Positions 51,375-58,934 of a stretch of DNA of 63,749 nt are shown piece after piece (positions within the stretch are counted from its first letter, which is position 1; the number at the start of each line of letters is the position of its first letter). This DNA comes from an uncultured Christensenella sp. (GTDB lineage: Bacteria; Bacillota; Clostridia; Christensenellales; Borkfalkiaceae), in NCBI GenBank assembly GCA_910583545.1, contig CAJTXM010000012.1, positions 1 to 63,749 of the forward strand, in the 5' to 3' direction. Below the pieces are notes generated by a model. That model ran no database searches, was not told the origin of the DNA, and was given only the letters and a program-made list of their open reading frames with translations. The translations under genes and the position numbers were made by a program.

Positions 51375-52749
51375 AACCGTTTTCAACCGCTTCCGAAGAT
51401 TTTTCCGCAACTGCTTCCGCGGCAGGTTCGCCCCCGACTGCGGGTTCGCCTTCGCTCGGAGGAGTATTTTTTGCGTTATACAATACCTTTAAGAGTATAG
51501 GCGTAAGAATAGAAGATATTAAAATCAAGAACACCGTCATAATCATAAACTCGCCCGGCAAGCCCACTTCCATCGCCTTTCCCGTTACGATTAAGGCAAC
51601 TTCGCCTCTCGCCATCATTCCCACGCCCGCAATGGCGCTTTCGCGCCAGCCGTATTTAAAGCACTTCGCAACGGCGCCGCAACCGATAATTTTGCCGATA
51701 AGACCTAAAATCACAGCACACAGCGTGAACAGTAAAAGCATACCGCTCATTCCCGAGAAGTGAATGCTCGATATTCCGATATTCGCAAAGAACACGGGCG
51801 CAAACATAGTATACGTATTGACTTCAACTTTTTTATCCGTATATTCGCTTGAACGGTGCGCGGTTGAAAGAATTATACCCGCAAGGAACGCGCCCGTAAT
51901 ATCCGCAACGCCGAAAATTTCTTCCGCCGCCCAGGAATAGAAGAAGCATACCACTATAGAGAAAACGGGCAGACGGTGAGTGTCGGGCCACTTTTTTTCA
52001 AGCCAGCGGAACAGTTTTGATACGCCGAAACCGAGACCTATCGCGGCGACGAAAAACGCGATAATCATAATTACCGTTCCCCACCACTGGGCTTTGAACC
52101 AGTCGAAGCCGGTAAGGTCGGCTGTGTTGCCCGCCTTTGCCATACCCGAAACGACGGACAAAACCACGATACCGATAACGTCGTCTATGACCGCGGCGGA
52201 AACTATCGTAGTGCCGAGTTTCGTATTTATTTTGCCGAGTTCTTTAAGTACCGAAACAGTTATAGCAACCGAAGTTGCGGTAAGTATCGCACCGATGAAC
52301 ACGCAGTTGTAGACGTTAGTTACGCCGAGCCCGATTTCACTGAACGGCAGCGCAATCAAAATACCTAAAACCATAGGCACGGCAACGCCTACGCACGCAA
52401 TCAGCGTAGAGGCAAGCCCTGCGGATCTGAGTTCTTTTATATTCGTTTCGAGTCCCGTTGAAAACATTAAAAACAGTACGCCGATTTTAGAGAATACCGA
52501 AAGCAAAGTACTGCCGTCGGGCAGAGAAAGCAGGCTCCAATATTCGCCGCTTTCAAATCCGATAAGCGCAAAGCCGTGCTTGCCTATCAGATCACCGAAA
52601 AGCGCGGGGCCGATCAATATGCCGGCAATAATATATCCGAGAACCTGAGGAAGTCCTATTTTTCTGAAAATCAGACCCAACAGTTTGGTTGCGAACAGAA
52701 TAATTGCGAGTACCATACAAAAGCCGATAGCCGAATTTCCGTCAAACAT
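51373..52749 (-). CDS. Kef-type cation:proton antiporter (CPA2)
   Basis: 458 residues, about twelve membrane segments. LPQVLGYIIAGILIGPALFGDL and the ion-binding region SAAVIDDVIGIVVLS are CPA2 signatures, with GAFLAGIILS and GMMARGEVALI later. The C-terminal 30 residues are a polar tail rich in Ala/Glu/Pro. No RCK/TrkA-N domain is attached. Exchange of K+ or Na+ for H+ is expected. AGAGG precedes the ATG and TATAAT lies about 30 bases upstream. Confidence 0.9.
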   Translation of the reverse strand: MFDGNSAIGFCMVLAIILFATKLLGLIFRKIGLPQVLGYIIAGILIGPALFGDLIGKHGFALIGFESGEYWSLLSLPDGSTLLSVFSKIGVLFLMFSTGLETNIKELRSAGLASTLIACVGVAVPMVLGILIALPFSEIGLGVTNVYNCVFIGAILTATSVAITVSVLKELGKINTKLGTTIVSAAVIDDVIGIVVLSVVSGMAKAGNTADLTGFDWFKAQWWGTVIMIIAFFVAAIGLGFGVSKLFRWLEKKWPDTHRLPVFSIVVCFFYSWAAEEIFGVADITGAFLAGIILSTAHRSSEYTDKKVEVNTYTMFAPVFFANIGISSIHFSGMSGMLLLFTLCAVILGLIGKIIGCGAVAKCFKYGWRESAIAGVGMMARGEVALIVTGKAMEVGLPGEFMIMTVFLILISSILTPILLKVLYNAKNTPPSEGEPAVGGEPAAEAVAEKSSEAVENG

Positions 52750-52884
52750 TTTTTCACCTCTCCGTAAAATATAGAGACATTATACTATTTAGGAAGTAAA
52801 AAGTTAAGCAAAAAGACGAAATTATTATTTTTAATTTAAATGATAATCTCCAACAAAAAAATAAAAATTTTTTCAAAAAAGGTA

Positions 52885-52912
52885 TTGACAAAGTAAAATT
52901 CGGTGTTATAAT
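52885..52912 (+). promoter_or_regulatory. Promoter of the orphan structured transcript
   Basis: Perfect TTGACA (52885-52890) and TATAAT (52907-52912) with a 16-base spacer. Confidence 0.85.
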
Positions 52913-52918
52913 AAAGAC

Positions 52919-53302
52919 AAGAAAGATAACTTACCGCGTGCAGAGGTACCGTGCACAATATAAGGAGTAAGCTATATGAAATATAAGTAGCCGCGAAAGC
53001 GGGACAAGGTTTGATTTGGCGGTAGTAACCGCAGGAAATTCTAACGTTCAGCATATTGCAGGAGGTAAAGTTTTATGATTTACTTTGCCAAAACAATAGA
53101 AGAAAAAGGTAGGTAGACTCCGATGTACAATTCTACTTTCGAAATCTGACGCCGAAAAACGGAAAGTCGATGCAGTAATTCCATACCGGTCGGATTACTG
53201 CGCAGGTTCTTACCGATTAGCCGGAAAGGCTCCGCAAAAGGCAGTGATTTCCTAAAACTTAATATCAGAAAATTACCCCGTTCGGATGAACGGGGTTTAT
53301 AT
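52919..53302 (+). ncRNA. Orphan structured RNA (~380 nt) with three mini-ORFs
   Basis: A transcript bounded by a consensus promoter and the hairpin ACCCCGTTC/GAACGGGGT (53275-53296). It has many local stems: CCGC-GAAA-GCGG (52991-53002), GCGGT/ACCGC (53019-53032), GCAGTAAT/ATTACTGC (53172-53201), AGCC-GGAAA-GGCT (53219-53231). Mini-ORFs lie at 52976-52990 (MKYK), 53075-53116 (MIYFAKTIEEKGR) and 53123-53149 (MYNSTFEI). The first two follow GGAG/GGAGG. I do not recognise it as tmRNA, RNase P RNA, 6S RNA, SRP RNA or a known riboswitch, and no gene follows in sense. It might belong to a described clostridial RNA class that I cannot identify by eye. Confidence 0.6.
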
Positions 53303-53305
53303 TTA

Positions 53306-53338
53306 ACGGCTCCCCCCTTTCTGGAGAAGCCGTCTTTT
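53306..53338. terminator. Second hairpin, convergent with the M23 gene
   Basis: ACGGCT / AGCCGT with a CCC..GGA inner part, then TCTTTTTA. It lies between the orphan RNA and the end of the M23 gene and may stop both. Confidence 0.55.
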
Positions 53339-54393
53339 TACTTATCTGAAACGTCTAAATATATATTCGGATCTACTATAATTCCGTTTTTTTCAATTTC
53401 GAAATGCAAATGCGCTCCGCTTTTAATTTCATTTCCGCTTGCAGGAGCAACGGTAGCTATGACGTCGCCCTTTTTCACCTTGTCACCTGCCTTCAACACA
53501 GTCTCGGGGTTCTCAGGGTCGGAACATACGGGAATAATAAACTTATAGACCGTTACCAAGCCGTCCAAATGTTCTATCCTGATATAACCGCCGTCCAAAA
53601 CATTTTCGCCGACTTCGAGTACCGTTCCGTCAAGCGCTGCCTTGACCTCCGTTCCCTCTTCGCATTTGAAATCGATACCCTGATGAAAGTAGTAACGATC
53701 CAAAGTAGGGTTATATGCAAATTCGTAACCGACTAAAACTTCAATTTTGTCAACGGGAGCAATAAAAGTATACTCAGACCCGTCGTCAGGCAATCCAGGA
53801 TTATTATCCGGAATATCCACATCGTTATCCTCTATCTTAGTCGCACTGCATACCGTGCAGGTTTTAAGAATTTTTCCGTAAAATTCCACCCCGTCATTCC
53901 AAGTATGCCCTTTAGCTTCGCTGAATACGTATTCGGCGTGACCGCAGGCTTCGCATTCGCGCATACCGTAGCCTATCGAAGTGCAAGTTGCTTCAAGCAC
54001 GGTTTGCAATTCGCCGAAAGCGTGTTTACAGTATGGAATTTTACCGAGATTTTTTTCAGTGTCGTCAGTGAGCACGACGACAAGGTTTCCCTCGGCATCG
54101 AATTTGACTTCCTTAATTCCGACGCCGTCGACTCCGTCCTTGCCGTCCGTACCGTTGATACCGTCTTTACCATCGACACCGTTTATTCCGTCTTTACCGC
54201 TGATTGTTGCGATAAACTCTTCAAGAGATTTATCGTATCCGAGTTCGACCGCCTTTGAATAAGCAGTTTTCACCGTATACTCTTTTCCCCAGCCTTCGCT
54301 GTCGTTCTTGTCGTTCTTTCCGCACGCAGTAAGACCGATAGCCGCGCTTACCGCGCAGACAGCAGTTAAAATTCCCGTTAAAAGTTTTTTCAT
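53338..54393 (-). CDS. Lipoprotein with collagen-like segment and M23 peptidase domain
   Basis: 351 residues. Signal peptide with lipobox GLTAC (Cys 23). About residues 65-95 hold a short collagen-like run of GKDG/INGxDG triplets. Next comes a Cys motif ATCTSIGYGMRECEACGH, like the repeats of the LRR lipoprotein at 15949. A LytM domain from ~230 has HQGIDF and HLHFE, both metal motifs intact. It is a surface peptidoglycan endopeptidase by inference. AAGGAG precedes the ATG at 54393. A terminator-bearing leader lies upstream. Confidence 0.85.
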   Translation of the reverse strand: MKKLLTGILTAVCAVSAAIGLTACGKNDKNDSEGWGKEYTVKTAYSKAVELGYDKSLEEFIATISGKDGINGVDGKDGINGTDGKDGVDGVGIKEVKFDAEGNLVVVLTDDTEKNLGKIPYCKHAFGELQTVLEATCTSIGYGMRECEACGHAEYVFSEAKGHTWNDGVEFYGKILKTCTVCSATKIEDNDVDIPDNNPGLPDDGSEYTFIAPVDKIEVLVGYEFAYNPTLDRYYFHQGIDFKCEEGTEVKAALDGTVLEVGENVLDGGYIRIEHLDGLVTVYKFIIPVCSDPENPETVLKAGDKVKKGDVIATVAPASGNEIKSGAHLHFEIEKNGIIVDPNIYLDVSDK

Positions 54394-54414
54394 AAGTAAC
54401 TCCTTTTTGCAGTC

Positions 54415-54547
54415 AAAATAAAAGCGCCCCTTCAAGGGCGCCTGCATATAGTACCCTTAAAGTTGCGCTAACTTCCAAAGTAAAGGAAATATAGGATACA
54501 ACAATGCCTGTTGTAGCCCTTTACTTCTATTGAGTTAGCGCACATTC
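54415..54547 (-). promoter_or_regulatory. Candidate attenuator/riboswitch in the leader of the M23 lipoprotein gene
   Basis: Minus-strand leader of ~125 bases starting at the predicted transcription start. A long stem: GCGCTAACT/AGTTAGCGC, AAGTAAAGG/CCTTTACTT, TACAACA/TGTTGTA. Then CTTTAAGGG (54462-54454), which pairs perfectly (one G-U) with CCCTTGAAG. The latter is also part of the terminator GCGCCC-TTGAAG-GGGCGC followed by TTTTATTTTG (54441-54415). The two structures exclude each other. Confidence 0.6.
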
Positions 54548-54576
54548 AGTCTAACATAAGGGCGAATTTTTTGCAA
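54548..54576 (-). promoter_or_regulatory. Promoter of the M23 lipoprotein leader
   Basis: Minus strand: TTGCAA (54576-54571), 17 bases, TAGACT (54553-54548). The predicted start coincides with the foot of the leader stem. Confidence 0.6.
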
Positions 54577-54704
54577 CAGTTTTTAAAATTATTTACAAAA
54601 AATTCAATTTATAACCCATTTTATTGACAATAAGAAATTTATTAATTATAATAGAACCACTAAAAAATTTAATACCGTCGGGGGTGCAAGCGCAAAAAGT
54701 TATT

Positions 54705-54825
54705 CCGATGCAGAGATACAAGCAGTACAAGGAACGTGCGTATTTTACGAAGGAGCATACAAAGAGGTATGTGACTGAGTAAAAGCGTAAACGCGACGCC
54801 GTAATGCGAAGTATATATGCGTCGG
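54705..54825 (+). repeat. Structured intergenic repeat A, copy 5, inside the TPP riboswitch
   Basis: Outer stem CCGATGCA (54705-54712) with TGCGTCGG (54818-54825). Central hairpin GCATAC (54755-54760) with GTATGT (54767-54772). Second stem TTTTAC/GTAAAA. Confidence 0.7.
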
Positions 54826-54836
54826 AAAGCATCAAC

Positions 54837-54956
54837 AGCTCGCTCAGATGCGAGCAGGTCAAGAAGCACGAGGACAGCCTGAGGGAGTTTACAATGAAGT
54901 AAATGACCGAAGGATACCGCAGTGCGACGAAGAGATGCGAAGTATATGTGCGAGCT
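54837..54956 (+). repeat. Structured intergenic repeat A, copy 6, inside the TPP riboswitch
   Basis: Outer arms AGCTCGC (54837-54843) and GCGAGCT (54950-54956). The right arm reads into the conserved CTGAGA box of the aptamer. Central hairpin GTTTAC (54887-54892) with GTAAAT (54899-54904). Confidence 0.68.
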
Positions 54957-55043
54957 GAGATTATACCCTTTGAATCGGCAACGTAACGGTTGAGCGAGAG
55001 AGCCTTTCCATTTTTTGAAACAGGCGTGCAAAGAGATTTTTTC

Positions 55044-55077
55044 AGGTATTCCCTATTCGGGGAATACCTTATTTTTT
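55044..55077 (+). terminator. Expression-platform terminator of the TPP riboswitch
   Basis: AGGTATTCCC-TATTC-GGGGAATACCT followed by TATTTTTT, 20 bases before the thiT start. Confidence 0.88.
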
Positions 55078-55096
55078 CGGCGGTAGAAGGAGTTTT

Positions 55097-56326
55097 ATGC
55101 ACAACTTTTCACTCTTATCTGCGTATTTCGACCGCGTACCGCACGAAAACGGCAACAAGTACTACCTGTACGAGGAAGTATGGACGGAATATGCAACAGC
55201 CACGCTTTCGACAGTGTTTATGTACGTTGCGATAGCGCTTGCCGTAATTCTCATCGGTATAGGAATTTTCGTCAGACTTAAAAAGCCCGAACGCTTTTCT
55301 GCCTTTTTCAGAACAGGCGCGACGGTCGCCGTCACCTTTGCTTTGACCGTGACAGTCACTATGCTGACGCTCGGCTTTGCCAAAATTTCGGAAAAGGGTT
55401 ATGCCGAAGGCGAAAATATGCTTCTGGAACTTGTCCCTCCCCTCGTCCTCGGCGGAGTCATCGTAATAGGCATAATCGCCTGCTACGCTTCTCATTTCTT
55501 TACCCCGAAAACCTTTAAAATCACGCTGATAAGCACACTGTCGTGTATAGGTTTGGCTTTCGTCGCAACGGTCGTGTGCCTGATAGTTTTCTTCACCAAA
55601 AATATCAAAAACGACGGATATTACGGCGAAGAGATAAATCAGCTTGCGCTGTATCTTTCCTCCGTCGGCCTTATAGCCGTGATAGTCGGAACGGCGGTTG
55701 TTGCCGATTTGAAAAACAAAACTGCGTTCGACAGCCGTTGCATAGCTCTGGCAGGAATCTGCGTCGCGCTGTCCTTTGCGCTTTCGTATATTAAAATGTT
55801 TTCAATGCCTCAGGGCGGTTCGGTAACGCTTGCCTCGCTTCTGCCAGTAATGCTGTTTTCTTACGTCTACGGCGCGAAAAAGGGCGTATTCGTCGGCTGT
55901 ATATACGGCGCGTTGCAGGCGATGCAGAATCCCTGGCTTATACACCCTGCGCAGTTCCTTTTAGACTATCCGGTGGCATTCGCATCCGCAGGACTTGCAG
56001 GCGCGTTTAAAAAAATAACACAGCTTGATAAACTTCCGCAGATCAAATTCGCGCTCGGCGCGGTTGCCGCAAGCGCGCTGAGATTTACCGCCCACGTATT
56101 TTCGGGCGTGTTCGCGTTCGGCGCGGACGCAGGCGGAGACAGCCTCTGGCTGTACAGCTTGGGCTACAACAGCTACGTGTTCGTCGACATTGCGATAGTT
56201 ATCGCCGTAGGCGTGCTGATTTTGTCCTCGAAAAATTTCGTCAAGCGAATCGACTTATACGCCAAAGTCAAAAAACAACCCGTTGTCGAAACCGAAGACA
56301 AGCCGACCGAAACCGAAGAAAACTGA
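55097..56326 (+). CDS. thiT: Thiamine ECF transporter S component ThiT with an N-terminal membrane extension
   Basis: 409 residues. The C-terminal ~190 are ThiT: SMPQGGSVTLASLLPVMLFSYVYGAKKGVFVG, then QNPWLIHPAQFLLDYPVAFASAGLAG, the thiamine-binding signature. The N-terminal ~205 residues add about five membrane segments not found in ordinary ThiT (~190 residues). GGAG lies 6 bases before the ATG. The TPP riboswitch upstream confirms thiamine. Function of the extension unknown. Confidence 0.9.
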   Translation: MHNFSLLSAYFDRVPHENGNKYYLYEEVWTEYATATLSTVFMYVAIALAVILIGIGIFVRLKKPERFSAFFRTGATVAVTFALTVTVTMLTLGFAKISEKGYAEGENMLLELVPPLVLGGVIVIGIIACYASHFFTPKTFKITLISTLSCIGLAFVATVVCLIVFFTKNIKNDGYYGEEINQLALYLSSVGLIAVIVGTAVVADLKNKTAFDSRCIALAGICVALSFALSYIKMFSMPQGGSVTLASLLPVMLFSYVYGAKKGVFVGCIYGALQAMQNPWLIHPAQFLLDYPVAFASAGLAGAFKKITQLDKLPQIKFALGAVAASALRFTAHVFSGVFAFGADAGGDSLWLYSLGYNSYVFVDIAIVIAVGVLILSSKNFVKRIDLYAKVKKQPVVETEDKPTETEEN

Positions 56327-56341
56327 TACTATTGTCAATAC

Positions 56342-56380
56342 AACAAGCCGAGCGTTGAAAAACGCTCGGCTTGTTGTATT
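56342..56380 (+). terminator. Terminator after thiT
   Basis: AACAAGCCGAGCGTT / AACGCTCGGCTTGTT with a GAAA-type loop, followed by GTATTATTT. The long stem may also end the convergent LRR remnant. Confidence 0.8.
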
Positions 56381-56394
56381 ATTTAATTAATATT

Positions 56395-57250
56395 TTAAAT
56401 ATCCCCGTCCGTACAGTGAACCGTATAATTGCCTGTATTATAATTCCAAGAATACCCTTTTTCAATCGCTTTCCACTGCGCTTTCGTTCCCTTATAAGTT
56501 ATATCCGTAAGCGAACGGCAAGCCCAGAACGCTTCATCGCCGATACTTGTTACGCTGTCAGGGATGGTTATACTTGTAAGCGAACGGCAACCGCTGAACG
56601 CAGAATCTCCGATAATTGTTACGCTGTCGGGAATAACTATACTCGTCATTTCCGTTAATTTTTGTCCGCCTATATATACTTTGTTTTGATCTACATTATC
56701 AAGCCCGTCTATCTGACAGTAGCTTGCCATATCTTTAAATTTTATCTCTGTAAGCGAACTGCAATATTCGAACGCATATTCGCCGATGCTTGTTACTCCG
56801 TCGGGTATTGTTATGCTTGTAAGTGAACTGCAACTATGGAACGCCGAACTGCCGATATAAGTTACTCCGTCGGGAATAACTATACTCGTCATTTCCGTTA
56901 ATTTTTGTCCGCCTATATATACTTTGTTTTGATCTACATTATCAAGCCCGTCTATCTGACAGTAGCTTGCCATATCTTTAAATTTTATCTCTGTAAGCGA
57001 ACTGCAATCTTCGAACGCATAACCGCCGATACTCGTCACACTGTCGGGAATTATTATACTCGTAAGCGAACTGCAATTATAGAACGCTTCATAGCCGATA
57101 CTCGTTACTCCGTCAGGAATTGTTATACTTGTAAGCGAACTACAATTATAGAACGCAGAATCGCCGATAATTGTCACGCTGTCGGGAATGATTATGTTTG
57201 TAAGCGAACTGCAATTATAGAACGCACCTTTATTTAACCCTGCAAGAACA
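56395..57250 (-). pseudogene. 5'-truncated BspA-type LRR gene
   Basis: About 280 codons of LRR_5 repeats (TSITIPDSVTSIG.EAF..CSSL) with two near-identical inserts carrying KFKDMASYCQIDGLDNVDQ. The end GTKAQWKAIEKG...VHCTDGDI matches the C-terminus of the lipoprotein at 15949. The frame is open upstream only to a TAA at 57253, with no ATG, SD or signal peptide. The break lies exactly where the AT-rich island starts, which suggests that the island or a deletion removed its 5' part. Confidence 0.75.
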
Positions 57251-57273
57251 CTTTACTGCGTTATTCAATAAAA

Positions 57274-58248
57274 TTATTTATCAAGCAAATCAATATCCTG
57301 ATTAATTCTAAAATTCATCCCCGTTTTTTCAATAATTCTATGTGCAGTCACTTTTATATTTTTAAAACGACATTTCAAAAACTGAGCATAATCCAATAAG
57401 TAAGCATCCGATGTTTGCTGATTTATAATTGAAATTAAATCACACCCAAAGTTAGTAAGCGGATAAACTTGACAAGTAAATGTTAAAGTTTGTGATGTCT
57501 TATTTTGCATAATAATTATAATATTATCATTATAAATTATTTTGCTTTCGTTTGATTGAAACCTAAAATCTCTATTTATAAACCCTGAATCATTTGCTAT
57601 TCCACATTCACTCAACCGCAAAATGATATCCATATCTATATTGCTTTTTTTCAATAGATCTTCTTCATTTAGAAAATATGAACATTTTGTTTCAGAAATA
57701 ACATACTCGCAATGTTTTTGAAAAAGCAAAGCCTCTTCCTTAGATAAATTTTTTAAACTTTCCAAGGTCCGTAAAGAATAGGATTTAGGTTTTTTTATTT
57801 CGCCAGCCAAAACTTTAGCCCACAATAATTGCATATCGTCATCGCTGATAGTTTCAACTGAATTAGCAAAGCGCATCATCCAATCTTGCTCAACTGGTTC
57901 GTCAATTACATCAGGCTCGCCATCTAATAAGCCGTATGTCTTGGATATAACACTTTCCAAATTCTGTTGTTTAACCATTTCTTGATACAATGAGCGCTCA
58001 AGACTTCGAATAGCTAGACCGTTTATCTTATCATTTTCTATTTTTATCATGCCATTATTATATGCTTGTGCAAGTGTCGGATTGTCATCTATTACTTCTT
58101 GCATTGTTTTTAAAGCAAAAGCATTTGCCTTAGCTATTCTTCTAATATGTATTGGTTCGTATATTTTTCCAAAAGCACATTTTACGCAATCAATTAATTT
58201 ATTTACCGGAGACACCAAAGCTTTTGCTATTTCAGTACCTTCTCCCAT
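57274..58248 (-). CDS. DUF2806-like protein
   Basis: 324 residues. The middle contains DEPVEQDWMMRFANSVETISDDDMQLLWAKVLAGEIKKP and SYSLRTLESLKNLS (two blocks), which I recognise as the DUF2806 hallmark. The N-terminal ~120 residues are helical; the C-terminal part is unlike anything I know. GGAGGAGG precedes the ATG. It is AT-rich, unlike the surrounding genes, and divergent from the nuclease-STAND gene. DUF2806 genes often occur in phages and defence loci; biochemical role unknown. Confidence 0.7.
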   Translation of the reverse strand: MGEGTEIAKALVSPVNKLIDCVKCAFGKIYEPIHIRRIAKANAFALKTMQEVIDDNPTLAQAYNNGMIKIENDKINGLAIRSLERSLYQEMVKQQNLESVISKTYGLLDGEPDVIDEPVEQDWMMRFANSVETISDDDMQLLWAKVLAGEIKKPKSYSLRTLESLKNLSKEEALLFQKHCEYVISETKCSYFLNEEDLLKKSNIDMDIILRLSECGIANDSGFINRDFRFQSNESKIIYNDNIIIIMQNKTSQTLTFTCQVYPLTNFGCDLISIINQQTSDAYLLDYAQFLKCRFKNIKVTAHRIIEKTGMNFRINQDIDLLDK

Positions 58249-58433
58249 AATCCTCCTCCATTTATAATTAGTTATAGTTCCTGTTCAATTTGCAAATGAC
58301 CGAATTTTATTGCCACAACTCTTTTTATTAGTTTCCTCTTTTAAGCATATTTCAATTATAATCTTTGATTTGCCTTTATTGCCAACACGTTTATCTCGCT
58401 AGTTTTACTGACCGATGTAATAGCGGTAATCAA

Positions 58434-58462
58434 ATTATATCATAATACCAAATAAAATACAA
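58434..58462 (-). promoter_or_regulatory. Promoter of the DUF2806-like gene
   Basis: Minus strand: TTGTAT (58462-58457), 17 bases, TATAAT (58439-58434). A leader of ~180 bases follows. Confidence 0.7.
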
Positions 58463-58871
58463 GACATTATCTATAACAAGAAATGGATTGTATTCAAATT
58501 TGTTCTTTCGTCTCCGTGATTGTTGCCTTTCGTGGTGTCAGTTGTAGCACTGTTCTCGCCTAAAGAAACGCAAAAAAAGCGCTTAAAATCTTAATTATAA
58601 ATTTTAAGTCAGACGAAATCGTCTGACTATTTTTATGCAATAAACACTCTTATTGTTTTAGTAACTAAACACAGATATAAACCAGTCGTTTACTTTCGCT
58701 GCCGTATTTAATATTAGCTCTATCTCACCCGAACAGTGCTACCTCCGCCCCTGTCGAAATGCAATAATCAGGAAGAATTAGAAAATACAAAAGGTAGTTT
58801 ATTTGTTTCAAGAGTAAACTAGTCAAAATTAAAAATTCTCAACCATTTTTTCAAAATGATTCGAATTAACG

Positions 58872-58902
58872 CCAGTCAAAGTTAATTTGACTGGTTTTAT
58901 TC
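58872..58902 (+). terminator. Terminator or attenuator before the STAND gene
   Basis: CCAGTCAAA (58872-58880) with TTTGACTGG (58886-58894), then TTTTATTC. It could insulate the gene from upstream transcription or restrain its expression. Confidence 0.7.
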
Positions 58903-58934
58903 TTACAATAACTAGCAATTATTTGAGGTAATGT

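Larger units (their letters stand above)
54674..55004 (+). ncRNA. TPP riboswitch with an expanded P3 region
   Basis: Conserved thi-box parts: GGGGGTGC (54680-54687), GAGCTGAGATTATACCCTTTGAA (two blocks, 54952-54974), the P5 loop CAACGTAACGGTTG (C-stem, UAAY, stem; 54979-54992) and GCGAGAGA. The 5' and 3' halves are 265 bases apart instead of the usual 10-60; the gap is the variable P3 position and holds two family A repeats. P1 pairing is not obvious. A terminator and thiT follow. Confidence 0.75.
58249..58934. other. AT-rich divergent control region of the island
   Basis: No gene of 60 codons fits its surroundings here. It holds the DUF2806 promoter (58462-58434), a perfect terminator-like hairpin AGTCAGACGA/TCGTCTGACT plus ATTTTTATG (58607-58636), and a second one, CCAGTCAAA/TTTGACTGG plus TTTTATTC (58872-58902), 33 bases before the STAND gene. 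The stretch 58490-58600 may be a decayed gene end; I could not identify it. Confidence 0.5.

Noticed and set aside
52919..53302. tmRNA, RNase P RNA or 6S RNA
   Set aside because: No tag ORF ending in Ala-Ala or CCA acceptor end, no RNase P core sequences, and no single long 6S-type hairpin.
54593..55102. Minus-strand 169-codon frame
   Set aside because: It runs antisense through the TPP riboswitch and two repeats, has no SD and no recognisable protein features.
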